A DNA stretch of 64,000 nt from Himantopus leucocephalus (Eukaryota; Chordata; Aves; Charadriiformes; Recurvirostridae), in assembly GCA_003993805.1 (NCBI GenBank), contig RSEF01000024.1, forward strand, positions 6,805,477-6,869,476, in the 5' to 3' direction. Positions 24,201-36,545 of this stretch are shown here, piece by piece. A program made the position numbers and the translations under genes. Position 1 is the first letter of the stretch, and every line of letters starts with the position of its first letter. The notes beneath the pieces were generated by a model, which saw nothing but the letters and a program-made list of their open reading frames with translations, was not told the origin of the DNA and made no database searches.

Positions 24201-27200
24201 TCTCTCCTAGCTGCTGGGATATCCATAGTGGAATTAATATGTCTGTATCGCCGAAAAAAAAAAAAAGGTAAAGCCCATCTGACAGTTTCAATTAAGGAAG
24301 CGTGAAAAGCGATTTGCGTAAGAGACTCGGGCTTCGTGGGGGAGAGGAGGGCAGCCCGCAGGCAGCGCGTCTGTACACTCGCATCTGGGTAAGTGAAGTG
24401 ATTTCCTACAGGAAGTGATGGAGGCCAGACCGAAGCCGGGGCCGCGGCCGTCTCCGGCTGACGAGCCCCCCAGCCTGCCTCACGCCAGCTGCCGCGGCGA
24501 GCATCCGACCCGACAGCGGGGCCAGCGCCCCGCGCCTGCCCGGGGAGCGGGAGCAAAGCGCCCGGGGGAGACGCCTGCAGAGCTCCCCAAGGTCCCAGCG
24601 GGAATTTGCAGGGGTCCATCCTCCACAGCCAAACTCCTTCCCTCCGCTGCACAGGAGCCCTTGAACGGCCTGAGCATCACCAGCGTGCTCCCCTCCACCG
24701 CGCAGCAGGAAAAGCCCCGCACAGCGCTGGGGGATGCCCAGGCAGACACGGCTCAGCCCTCCCTGGGGGCCCGGAGGGGGGCTGCGTTTCGGGAAGGGGC
24801 AGCGGGAAGCCCCAGGAGCGTGGCACCTGTCAAGCAAAATTATAACCACATCCATCCGCTCCCGCCAGGCCCGCGGAGAGCTGTGAAATATTCATGCTTT
24901 CTGCCACTCACAGGAAAAGGTCTCCTCGGTGCTTCCCCTCCTCTCCCCACCGCTCTGGAGCGGAATCAGGGAGGGAGGACTGCCATCTCCGTGCCCTTCA
25001 CATCCCACCGCGGAGCCAGAGGCACACGCATCTCGCTCCGCAGACTCCCAAGCGCCCACCCCCACGGTGGGGTCCAGCCAGACCACTCCATGCCTGCCGC
25101 TGCCCAGCGCTGGGCAGGGAGGGAGTCCTGGCAGAGCGGGGCTTTTGGGGACCCCCATCATACACAGTCCCATCAGAACCCAGATCCCCTGCATCTACGG
25201 ACGTGGAGACACCGCACCAGCACATTTTGATTTCTTTCCTCCTGCATTTGGGGCAATGCTCTTAACTCCACCATAAAATTAAAAGTCATGTGTCCACATA
25301 AATCAATTAAGATCTTGTTTGCAACACCTACAGATAAATCCCACCCAATCCGGGGTCTGGCCAGCTGTCCGAACATTTGGCTTATTCTCAGCAGGACGCA
25401 CAACAACACACAAGTGCTTAAAAGCACTCATCTGGGAGAGAAGCAAAGCCCCTTCCTAATCCACTCCCCCACTGAACATGGGTCTGCTGGGTGGTCCGCA
25501 AAGCCACTCGCCCCCCGAAGAGGGGAGGACAGCCTGCTGCCGGCCCCAGGAACAGGAGGGGGAGTCGCAGCACGGGAGCTGCCCTGTCCAGCCGGGCACC
25601 TTTGAAACCCACAGATCCTCCCAGCCGCTCCGAGCATCCTTCCCCTTGCACCAACTCCAACCACCTCCTGCTCGGCAGCACCTCCGGCATCTCTGGCAGG
25701 CCAGACGCCGCTCAGTGCATTGCAAAGTGCCGAACTGGTCAGCCCCAGATATCACAGGGCAGAAAACCCAGCCCCGCTCAGCCCCTGGGAGCCAAGGAGG
25801 CACGGCAGGCTTGGGGCAGGAGCTGCCCTGCGGTACCCGGGACCGCTCATCACGGCTGGCAGACTGCAACAAATAGAAACCCAGGGGGTACTAGCTGGCT
25901 GGTTTTGGGCACAGCAAATAGAGTTCCCCCCAGTTTCCCTGGGCTTCCGCAGGCTGTCAGTGGGCTGCCCCACTCACCAGCAGCCCCAGTCCCATGCACT
26001 CGCTCCCAGTCACCCTGCATTCGCAGCACACGCCAGCCCGGGCTTACCCACAGCTGGGGCTTCTGGCTCCGCCGACAGACTACTACCACTCACAATTACA
26101 CAGTATCTTTTTCTTGGGGGTAATTACTTTTAAGTGCATATATTCCAGTCGCACGCAGAGGCCCTACACGGGAGTGGGAGCCAACCATGCTGGGCATAAT
26201 GGAAACCCTGTGCGCAGCCGCAGCCTTGTCCCGAGTTCCCCCATACCCAGGCAGACAGCACGACTGGGAGCTACTGGTCGGCAGACCCACACGGGCACTA
26301 TGGACACCCTCGTGTATGTACACCTTTCGGTGGGGTTCGGGAGCTGTATTTTCAGGTGTGCCAGGGCCAGCTCTGCCACGTGCCTTTCGCACCAGCACTG
26401 CCGCAGAAGAGCGGCGAGCTCACGGCACTCGGATGCCTTTTGCTTTCACATCCCACAACGGACAACAGGTCATGTGTGTCACTCCTGCAGGCCATCCTCT
26501 CCAATACTCTCTCTCATTAACACTTCTGGGTTAGGTTAAAGCTGAACAAAAAGCCCCAGAATTAAACAGCATCAGACGTGGTCTCCTGCCCGTGCCAGCC
26601 AGGAGGAGCAGTGCCTGCTGCCCGCGGCCGGCTCCACGCGTGGGCACTGCCATACCCAGGGTCTCGCACACGCCAGCTGGCGGAGGCAGCCTCGAAGCCT
26701 TGACTTCAACGCAACCTGTGGGCTCACAAGCTCCAGCGCTGCTCCCTCCCCTCCTTCCTTAAACCCCACGATCAAAAAACAGCTTCACGGTTTTAACACT
26801 TTCAGAGAGTACAGCCGATACCCCCTGCGGTCCGTGGCTGTTCCCTGTGCCCAGGCACATCTCCCCAGGGAGTTCTCGGATGCCCAGCAAGAAAGGGGCT
26901 CAGGGCACCCGCACGCTCCCCAGGCACAGCCGAAACAGGCTGGATGGCACCTCCCAGGCAGCTCTGCAAAGCTCTCCTTTCTGAAGGAGCACAGAAACAG
27001 ACTGCCCACAGGCTCTCCGGGTTTGGCAGCATTTACGGTAAAGGCTGACCTTGGCTCGACGGCCAGCAGAAACGAGGATGCAGCACACAAATCCCAAGCA
27101 GGATGCACAGAGAGGGGTATCAGCTAAAACACAAAAGCCCTCATTGCTCAAACACCGCTCTCCCCGCGAAGGCACAAAGCCCAGCAGCTCACGGTGCTGC

Positions 27201-27329
27201 CGAGGGGCACGGGCAGAGCACCTCGCACCACCTCCGCCAGCCCTTCACGCGCACGCCCAGACACCAGCGCAGTACTCACCGCCCCGGGATGCTGAGAGCG
27301 CCGAGGAGGGCAGGCTGTGGGGACACAGA

Positions 27330-27330
27330 N
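27330..27330. other. Single ambiguous base
   Basis: An isolated N in intron 3. Unlike three of the other isolated Ns, no direct duplication flanks it, so it may be a plain base-call ambiguity or a trimmed join. Confidence 0.9.
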
Positions 27331-27678
27331 CATCCCATCAGAAGGAGACGAGATCCCAGGCAAGCGCAGGTGATTGCTGCCCTCTGCACCTGGGCTCCCA
27401 CTCGGCTCCAGCGGTCAGGGCCCAACCGGACTCTTGCTCTCTCCAGATGCAGGTGATGTAAAAAACCGCTTGCTAAAAGCCAAACCGAAACGGCCCCCGC
27501 GCCTCTGGAAGGCCGCTCCTGCCCACAGGGAAGCATCGCTGCCGGTTTCGTAGCACTGCAAAGTACACCGACAAGAATTGATTGACTTAGTTTCAACAGT
27601 TTAATCACCTTCTTCCCTTGCAGCAGCGCTGCCTTCCCTCAAGTCCCCCGTGTGAAGCTTACTGTGTTGGACTCGAGA

Positions 27679-27765
27679 AAAAAAAAGGGGGAAAAAGGTA
27701 AAACACAAGCACAAAAAAACCCCACAACACAACAAAACAAAAAACCCCCACAACAAACCACATAC
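27679..27765 (+). repeat. A/C-rich low-complexity tract
   Basis: About 85 bases are composed almost entirely of A-runs interrupted by short C-runs and G5 (AAAAAAAAAGGGGG, CACAAAAAAACCCCACAAC, CAAAACAAAAAACCCCC). On the minus strand, the sense strand of DSCAML1, it is a long T/G-rich tract. No unit repeats exactly. Confidence 0.8.
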
Positions 27766-28914
27766 CTTCTGGCAAAACCCAGAGCACCACTTACACAACA
27801 TCTTTACTCGCTCCATTATTTATAGCGCAACTGAAACATTTATTCCTACACGGAACTACCCAGAGCAGCGGTGTTCCGGTGAGCCGGAGCAAGCGCTGCT
27901 GCGCATCCCCAGCAGCAACCTGCGCCTGGCCACTCGGCCCCACGCGCCGGGGTGGATGTGGCTCCCCGTGGGCAGCCCCGAGGTGGGACCGACCCAGCCC
28001 GCAGGCAAACCCAGCTCCGGGTGCGGCCAAGCCCCGATCACCCCACATCCCCGTGCCCTGGGGTACCAGCTCGGACCCCCAGGAGGCTCTGGTGGGAATA
28101 CTCCCGTAGCCAAACCGCACCTGGCTTTGCAGCACAGAGATGTCAAAGTAACACTATGAACCTAGCAGTGGAAAACCTCCTGGAAGAGGTAAGTCCACAA
28201 TGAATCAATAAGCAGGGCAGTGAAACTGCTATTAATTATGCTTGCCGGGAAGTCTGTCCCGCCCCGGCACTGCCTCTTTCTTCAATCAAGGAGAGGCAAC
28301 GTCATCTGCATAAAACAAGTTTCATCCCCGGCACTGGGATGCAATTACAGTTTCAAAGCTGAAGGGACCAGTTTCCAGAAATTCATGTCCAAAACCAGCT
28401 GATCCCGGACCCTCCACACTTGCACAGCCATGACGTGTAGCTGGCTCATGGGGACAGGCGGTCCCTCACACCCAACACCTTTCCCCCGTGACAGCTCAAC
28501 CCTTCCCGAAGACCGCAAGCAAGCCAGTGCAGCCCGACCCCACCGCAGAGCGAAGCCCGGCTCTGCTCTGCCAGACACAAGCCCCACGCTACGCCGAAAT
28601 CCGCACCGCAGGCACGGCTCTGCCCCCAAAGCCTCCAACCACGGGCTGCAGCCAAATGGGTACCGCTCCTCCCCGACCCCTCTCCCAGCCACTACTCGTA
28701 CGGGTGTATAAACAACTTCTGAGTGACTGGGAAGAGCAGCCAGCAGCTCCTCGGCAAAGTCCGGTTGCACTGCCGCGGTCTGGTTCACAGAAACAGCTGG
28801 CTGCACCCCCAGCCCCACAAACGTCTTCTCATGGCAGCCGATCTCACGGCAGGACGAAGTAATTACTGATGGATTACAGGGCAGGCTGAAGCCCGACCGT
28901 CTCAAAGCCACGTA

Positions 28915-28985
28915 GGGCTAATCAATAGCAGTTCATCAATAGACCGATCAATCATCTCTGCTAGTAAATATATTTCGAGGAGGCC
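28915..28985. promoter_or_regulatory. Cluster of TALE/HOX-like motifs
   Basis: ATCAAT occurs three times in about 35 bp (CTAATCAATAG, TTCATCAATAG, CGATCAATCATC). The last contains ATCAATCA at 28947-28954, the reverse complement of TGATTGAT, a classical PBX/HOX site. An upstream GATGGATTAC lies at 28869-28878. Confidence 0.4.
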
Positions 28986-29989
28986 CAAATCCCATTACGC
29001 GTATCTGTAGTCCAAACCCAGCGCTGGGTCCCCGAACGCGCAGCTGGATTAAGGACAGCGTAATCTGCTATTCGGAGCACACAACACACGAGCCTCGTGC
29101 CAAAGCTCGCAGCTGGGGCCGCCCTGCGTGCGAGGAGGGAGAGTTAAAAATGAAATTAAATTAATACAGGCCAGGAGCCAGCTCGGTGCGGGCTCGGGGA
29201 GGATGCTCTATGCGAGGGACGTGTGGAATGATGCACCTGCAGGAGACAGCAGCTCTCTCCCTCAAGGACACGGGGCTCTGCCACGGAGCCAGGCAGGGTC
29301 AGGGCCATCTGCCCGCGAGGGACAGTCCCTGTCCCGCTCCCGGGACAAGGGCAAAGGTATCCTCACGCCCGTGAGCCACACCACCAGCACCCTCATCCTC
29401 CTCCTCCTTCCGGGAGCCGGCGATGGCCAGCGTCCCAGGACCAGCAGGACATGCCGTGCTGGAGGTCTCCCCTCCTTTAATAGGATCTGTCGTCTGGCAA
29501 TCTAATTTGATCGGGGAAAACTAATGAAAACAGGCCCTGGTCTGCAGCACGGATTAGCCCAATCAGTCCAGAGTGGCTACTTTATTGTTCAGCTCCCTGG
29601 CACCAGCTGTGCGTGTGTGCAATCAGCCCCTAATAGCCATTAGGCTGCATCCGCCCCAGCTGCCCAGCCTGCAGCCCTCCGCTCGCGCAGCTCTTCCGCC
29701 GCCCCGGCACTCCCGGGCTCTCCGGTTTGCGGGCTCTGCCGCTGCCGTGTACAGCAGGCTCAAGGGCAAACAGAAAGATCACACAAATAAGGACGCAGGC
29801 TACACTAATACGCGCTTTCATTAGCTTTAAGGGACGTCTCTGCGTTAAAAACAAATCCCATTACTTAGGAGAAGGGCATGCCTAGCCCTGACTGCCTGCA
29901 TCCTTAAGGCCCATCGGTAGTAATGGGGCAGCTTTTCCCACCACAATACTCGTCTGGCGCCTTCAGCCCCCCGTGTTTGGTGCCAGGGC

Positions 29990-30430
29990 CTGGGAGGGAC
30001 GGAGGAGCGCGCCCCGGGGCAGCCCCTGCGCACCGCGGTGCCCTGCCCCGGCTGGGCTGGGTACCTGCTCAGCAAAGCCAAAGCCCAGGGAAAGCCTCGC
30101 GCCTCCGCGATGTGGGAAACGGCCTTCTGCCTTTTCCTCATCCCCACAAACCCTTTTGCTCCTGCTAAAACAAACACAGCGTCACTTCTCCCGCGCCACA
30201 CAAAACCACCCCGGAGCCGCCCATGGGTGGTAGCGCTGCCCTGGCACCCAGCCCCGGGACGGGACCGCGTCGTGGGCTTTGCCACCGAGGGCGACGGCAG
30301 CTCCGCAACACTCCCACCGCTCCCGCCCGGCCGGGGAGGAGCGCAGAGGGACACAGCACTGAAGCGCGGCTCCTGCCAGGGGACAGAGCCGTTTTCAGCA
30401 GCGTCGCAGGGCACCGCGTGGAGGTGTCGA
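29990..30430. other. CpG-dense block
   Basis: G+C-rich sequence with frequent CpG, including GAGCGCGCCCCGG and GACCGCGTCG motifs. Only spurious open frames are present. Confidence 0.5.
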
Positions 30431-31879
30431 TAGAGAACAGGAGAGTGGAAGCACAGTGTGGAAACCACCCAGGTGGTGAAAGCCTGTGGAAACTGTACCG
30501 AGATTCCCGGTCTGGGGCTGAGCCTGCTCTCCCTGCGGAAGGGACCACCCCGGTGGGCTGGGAGGACAGGTAACGTGCAGGTCCTCGCTCAGCCTGGCAG
30601 GCAGGGAGGCAGAAAGAAGCTGAACAGGACGGGTAAATACCTGTATCAGCAGGGATTATCTCCTTCTGCCTGCAAATATTTGCTCACCAGAGCAGATACA
30701 GCAGATGCGAGTCAGACATTCAGCCTTACGCATGCAATCACACGCGCTCTGGCGGCTTCATAAATCGTGCGGTGACCAAAGGTTGTAGGATCTGTTTATG
30801 GCTTAATCACGCGGGCTCTGCAATCAAACAGGCGCTGCACGCCGGGGGTCGGGACCACACGTCCGAGCCCCATTTTACACACCCGGGTGGAGCAGGAGGG
30901 AGCGATGCTGGAAACGACGTGGGCACCCCGTGGGGGCTTCCCCAGGGCAGCACTGCCCGAGACCGGGCGACCGGGCAGCATCGGCGCTTGGGTCTGGGGT
31001 GAGACCCACGGCGAGGGCCGGCCGTGCTGGCAGCGCTCAGATGGGCTTCACGGCCTCAGGTCGGTCCCTTCCCCACATGTGAGATGAAAACCCGGAACAG
31101 AGAAGGGGTGGGAGGGTTTAAATGACACGGAGGAACCTCCAAGCAAAAAGGGCTGGCAAAGAACTGTGAAGCTTTACGAATTACAGCACTGAGCCACCTG
31201 GGACACGTGCATATTGACTTAGACCCAAGCCTTTAATAAGGCAGCTAACAGCATTGCTTTTACATTCATCCCTGTTACAAGCTGAACATGCCCAGGACAA
31301 GTTAATGTTCCAGCTACAGCACTCGCCGGGCTCAACTGAGGGATTACCCAGCCTTGTACTACAGCTCGCCTCTTTTCCCCTTTCTTCCCTTTTTCTGTTC
31401 TTCCTTGGTGTCAGGTCAAAGCAGCTCTTCCCTCTCCGTGTTTTGTTTTGTGCTTTGCTTGCAGATCACACGCGTACCTCGGGGTCCCTCCTTCGCTCCC
31501 GACCGGCTGGAGCTGAGGCGAGATGCCTCCTGCCCTCTCCTTTTGTAGCTGCCGAGGCAGTGTAGGAGCCGGGCACTGCTGCGCTACTTTTTTGAAGTCG
31601 GTTTAAAGGATTCACCTAAACGTCGTTGTCACTGGCAGACGGGTCTGGCGAGCTCTCCAAAATTCAAACGCCGCCCGCCTGCATCTGTCTGCGCTCCTGG
31701 GGCCTCTCGCACCGACGGCTGCGAGCACAGCTCAGCAGATTAATGTCACAGTCGCACCGCACAAATGTCCAGCGTCGCAGAAGTGATGGCAAAGGGCAGG
31801 AGGAGACTTAGCACGGACATTAACAGAGGCTGGAGTACATTAATATTATCGACAGGCTGTCACTTAAGCTCAAGAGGCT

Positions 31880-32580
31880 CCACCATCCCTAAGTGGGGAA
31901 TCCAGGCTGGCTAAAGCCATGCAGCGCGATGCTGGGCTGGCTCAGCATCTGTGGGCGCACCGTGCCCGTCTTCAGTCGCCTTTGCAGCGTGGTGGATGGC
32001 ACCCTGAGCCGCGGCAGGAGCTGTGCCGTGCACACACACTGCGTGCACGACAGCAGCGCGCAAGACACCGGCTCCACCGGCCGTGGCGTGGGACTGCAGC
32101 GTGCTGGGCGGGAGGGGAGCGGCTGGCAGCACGCAAAGACGGCGGCCTCGGGCGCTGGGGCTGCGAGGCAAACGGAGGCCGGAGGAGAGGGAGGCAGCCG
32201 GCGAGTCCCCTGACCCGTGAAGGAGGGACCCCAGGAAGGCCCCTGGGCTGCCCACATGCTCGCTGTCAGCTCCACGCAGGCCGGTGCCCTGATGCTTCGC
32301 CTCCCCCTGCGCCTCGCCAGCCTGCCCACGGGCGACAGCCCGGCCCCGCGCCGCAGCCGGGAAGGGGAAGGCGACGCTCGGGCACATGCAGGAGAGCACC
32401 GCCCCGCGCCCATCGCCCTGCAAGCGCGCAGTGGGACACGACACCCCCGCTGCCGCCCCACTGCAGGGCAGCGCGCAGGGACCCGCGGCAGGACGGGCTC
32501 CGGCTGCCCCGGCTCCGGGCGACGGCTTCAGTGCCAGCGGCAGAGCACAACCTCGCAATCCTACGGCTGCGCTGAAATAC
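31880..32580. other. Intronic CpG island
   Basis: This is a dense CpG block. I count roughly 38 CpG in about 310 bp at 32260-32570, with about 70% G+C, so observed/expected CpG is near 1. It lies deep in intron 3 and gives long chance open frames on both strands. No TATA box or splice donor linking it to the DSCAML1 frame was identified. It could be an alternative or antisense promoter, or simply a GC-rich microchromosome block. Confidence 0.65.
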
Positions 32581-33839
32581 AGCGGTGGGAAGTCCCCTAC
32601 TGTTCCCTGTGTAGCATTTTATCTTAATAACATTTTATCTTGGATGACAAGCCTGTGTAATGTGGTTTAAAAGCCACGGCTACGCTGACACCGTAACGGG
32701 GGAAAGGAAAAAAAGCTCTTTTCTCCCGTCTAATACATTTGCTAAGGTCACAACTTTAAAACCTCTCACTGTATCTCGCTCGCCAAGCTGGGAGGCTGCT
32801 TTGTAGAGCAGCTCAGAGAGACCGGCAGGGAGCTCAAACCCTGCTCCTCCCTCCCATTCAGGGTTCCTGCAATAAAGGCTCCGGCTCTCGCTTCTCCTTT
32901 GCAGTTTTTGCTGGGGGAGGTCTTTTTTTCTCCCCCTGCTTCGTGCAGTAAGCGCCAGAGGCTTTGAAGGGGTAACTGCGCGGCTCTGCTGCGTCCCAAG
33001 GCCGGCAGGAGGCTGCGCCCCACCGAGCGACCTGCCTGTCCTGCGCAGCAGCCTTGCTCGCGGGAGCGGCCGGGTGAGCCACCCGCACCAGCGGCACAGC
33101 CCCTGCATCGGCTCCAGCGAAGCCAGCTGCAGGAGACCCGCTCCATCCCAGCTGCCACCATCTCCACGGACGGTGGCACCGCGCGTCCCAGCGTGACTGC
33201 TCGCTCTTTCCAAGCGGCAGAGACCCCGCCAGCTCCCGCGAGGAGCAGCGGAGCGGCTGCAGGCACCGCCGAGCACCTTCAGCCAGAAACGGGACTCCAG
33301 CCGAACCGAGCTCCAAATCCAAGCCGCTGGAGCAAGGCACAACCGATCCCCTTCCTCCCCAAAGCTCCTGCCAAGGGCAAGGCAGAGCCGGGCTGCCCCA
33401 CGCCGCACCGCCTGCCCTGGGGCCAGAGGGGGACAGGCGGATTAAAACTCCCGCAGAAGTCCAGCCCTCCCCAGCCCAAGTCCTGCAGCACCCCAACTGC
33501 TGCCGCGGTAAGCACTGCAGCGGTACCGCACCGTACATTATCATTAGGGAGACAGCTATTCTGGTCTAATTGCCAGTGTTTCACAGAAAACATGGCAGCT
33601 TCTGCCTGCTCGGAAAAGGACTGACCCTGTGTAATCACCGCAAAGACAAAGGATGCCCGAAAGAAGAAATAAAAATAGCTGTTAAAAAAGAGAGGGGAAC
33701 AGAAGCACCCAGCCGGGCTGACTCGGGGAGGGAGGAGACACTGACCCAGGAAGGGAGCAATGAGGGTTAAGCTCTTCTTGTGAGAGCTAATTTAAGGTCA
33801 GGCAAATCCTGCTGACAGATTATTTTTCACCTAAAACGT

Positions 33840-34060
33840 CCAGATCAGTGGCTCGGCCACGGCAGCCCAGCAAGACCCAGAGAGCAGCTGGAGGAGCTGC
33901 CGGCAGCCCCGCAGCCCACGCCGCAGAACGGGGCAACCCTGCCCAAGAGCAGGACGGCGGTGAGCCGGCGGAAGCCCTGCCGCACGCCGGGCTCCCCGGC
34001 ACGCCGGCAGCAGCCGAAGGCAGCCCGGCAGCCTCTGCCGAGGTGCAGGCAAGAGCCCAC
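33840..34060. other. CpG-dense block
   Basis: A short block rich in CpG and CGG/GCC repeats between two AT-richer intervals (33640-33840 and 34170-34270). No coding support. Confidence 0.5.
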
Positions 34061-35279
34061 CCTGTGCACGCCGCTCTCTGGGGGTGCCCCCGGGAGGGAC
34101 GGGAGTCTCCCCCCAGCCCAGCCTGTCACTCCGTCACCTCCGCTTTGCTGTGACAGACAGACAAGCCCCGGCTCGCAGGACCATCAATTATTCACATGCA
34201 CTATTTCTGAATATTGATGTTAAAAGCAAATTCCCGGCTTGCCCCTCGCCTGCATTTCAAATGAGATTTTCACGCCACAAGGACCCACGTTCCCACGGAG
34301 CCGTCGGGCGCAAGGAGGGACCTCCACTGCCACCAGCACGTCCGCTGGCACCGGGGCTGGGGTGTGCGATTCAGGGTCAGCAGGGGAAGCCACCCCACGC
34401 GCCTCGGGCAGCCGGGGCTGGGGGCATCCCCTCCCGCCCACCTTCCCGCTCCCGAGGGATTCAGCCTGGCACGCAGCCGTCGGCCCACGGGCAGGGCGCT
34501 GGCGGGGAGGAAGGCTCAGGGAATGAAAGGATGTGTCTAATGGAGATAAAAGGAGCTTGCTCTCCCCCTCTCTTTTTTACAAGAAAATATTTGTAAATAA
34601 ATGTTTCCTGCTTCTGTTTATACAACTTTAAAAGACTCGAAATGGAAGCCTGCTCCCCACACTGTATCATTACCCTTCATTATTGCAATTTTCCAGAGTT
34701 TAGGTGGCTGAAGGAGGAAAACAGAGGATAATGTGCCACTCTGAAAGCTGCAGAAAGCAAACCGGGGAGAGAAGCCAGCCCAACTTCCAGCCTTCTGGCC
34801 AAAGCATTTCAATTATCTCAACATCTGATTTCCACCCCTCAGCACCCCGGCAGGCGCCCACGGCTTGCTGGACCCACGCAGAAGGGCACTGGCAGTGTGG
34901 TGGCTCCTGGTGCTGCCTGTAACCGGCCGGCTTTTGCACCAGCCCTCAACAGCGCTCACCTGCGAGCACCGAGCCCAACTTCAGTACGCACCGAGAGCTG
35001 CCGGGAGGGCTGGAGGAGGGCAGAGGCACGCTACCCGGCCACAGGCTGCATCCCCGCGGGACACCCAGGTCCCACTAGCAAGACAAGCCCGCCAGCAGGA
35101 GAGCCGCACGGTGCCGGGGCCACCAAGCCCGAGCAGTGCTGCCCACAACGACCCCGCGCCGGTGACACCGGGAACACAGCGGGCACGTGGTGGGTGCTGG
35201 CTGCGCAGCTCCAGCACGGCATCCACACGGTAATTAGGGTCTGCACTCATAAACAAACAAGGTAGATGTCAGCACATTT

Positions 35280-35640
35280 CTAATGTGCTTGCGACCGCCG
35301 CTGGGCAAATTAAGCCATTTCCAGCTCGGTCAACCTTCTCAGCGGCACAGGGAGCTCCATAGAGCAGAGGCAGCACTCCCTGCGGGCTGGGGCTCGGCCG
35401 AGCCCCCGGCACCCCCGGGCGAGCACCCAGCAGCAGGCAGAGTGGTGTGCGCCCCGCCAGCCGGCACCCAGCTCCCCGCTCCCGCGAGCGCATCCGCTCC
35501 GGCACCGCAGCTCCCATCAGAAGGCGGCGCTGGATGCGAATCGCCCACCGGCCCCCGCATCCATCTGCGCAGCGGCGGGGGGCAGGCACCCGCCGCCGGG
35601 TCAGACGGCCCCTGTCTACTCTGCAGAGCACCGAGACAGA
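35280..35640. other. Intronic CpG island
   Basis: A G+C-rich block with closely spaced CpG (for example CTCGGCCGAGC, CCGCTCCCGCGAGCGC, CGCCGCCGGG). It is flanked by much CpG-poorer DNA from about 35650 on. Confidence 0.55.
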
Positions 35641-36319
35641 GGTCAGCAAGGAAGGGGAAACCAGACAACGAGGATCTTGGAAGTGCTGGTTTATTTAGTA
35701 ACCACAAACAACCCTCCGGAGGGACTAAACCAGCCCTGTTATACAGCAAAGACACATTATCGTGTTGGAATTCAGAGAAAGAGCGCAATTCTCACCCTAC
35801 ACACCAAGAAAGAACAGCAAAGCACCACAGCCACGTACACCTCGATGGAGAGAGGACGACCGGCCCAAAACGCAAGGGTTCCTCCTGCACGTGCATTGCC
35901 AGGCTGGAGCACGCCTCGCGACGCCCTGGCCCTGCTCGCCCTGCCTGCAGGCAGCGACGGAGGCAGGGGGCAAGGAGCCGAGCGGAGCTCACCCAGAGCG
36001 CCGCATCCAAACCCAGGTCCCAGAGCAGCCGTCCTTACCCAACAGACCTCTCCTTCCCTTGGCCTAAGAGTCCTCTGGTGACGGACTGGCTGTCCGCCTC
36101 ACGTGGACACCTAAGGTTTCGCAGACTCGCTTTTCATCATCACTAGAGGCTGGAACCAAGACCAGTGTTGCTGTGACCGCGGCAAACCCAACAAATTGTT
36201 AAAAAGGTGGCTACTGTATTGTATCAGCCTAGATGCCACAGTGACGGGCCGATGACAAATGCCCACAAGTAGGGACCGCACTTGTTGCAACAGGGAAGGG
36301 CTCCAAAAAGAAATCTCAT

Positions 36320-36545
36320 TTGTAGATCATTGCTTTGATATCTTGGGCATTTTTTTTATTTTGCATTTCTGTTTTATATCGCCTTGTTTATTGCACTGAT
36401 ATTTCATCCTGCAGATTCATCTTGGATCATCATTAAGGTTCCTCCCCAGCTTGCAGAGATGCCTCTGCTTATCATAAAAATCTATGTTGAAATTTCAGAT
36501 TAATTAAAAGCTGTAAATTGCAAAGCCAGATGCGATAACTCACAT
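36320..36545. promoter_or_regulatory. AT-rich island, candidate conserved element
   Basis: A strongly AT-rich stretch with TTTTTTTATTTTGC, ATTGCACTGATATTTCATCC, GATCATCATTAAGG and AGATTAATTAAAAGC. No coding potential. It is flanked by GC-rich sequence. Confidence 0.35.

Noticed and set aside
27440..27475. Minus-strand reading AVFYITCIW, faintly like the expected exon 4 start
   Set aside because: The resemblance covers only a few residues, the following residues do not continue as an Ig strand, and no acceptor with the right phase precedes it.
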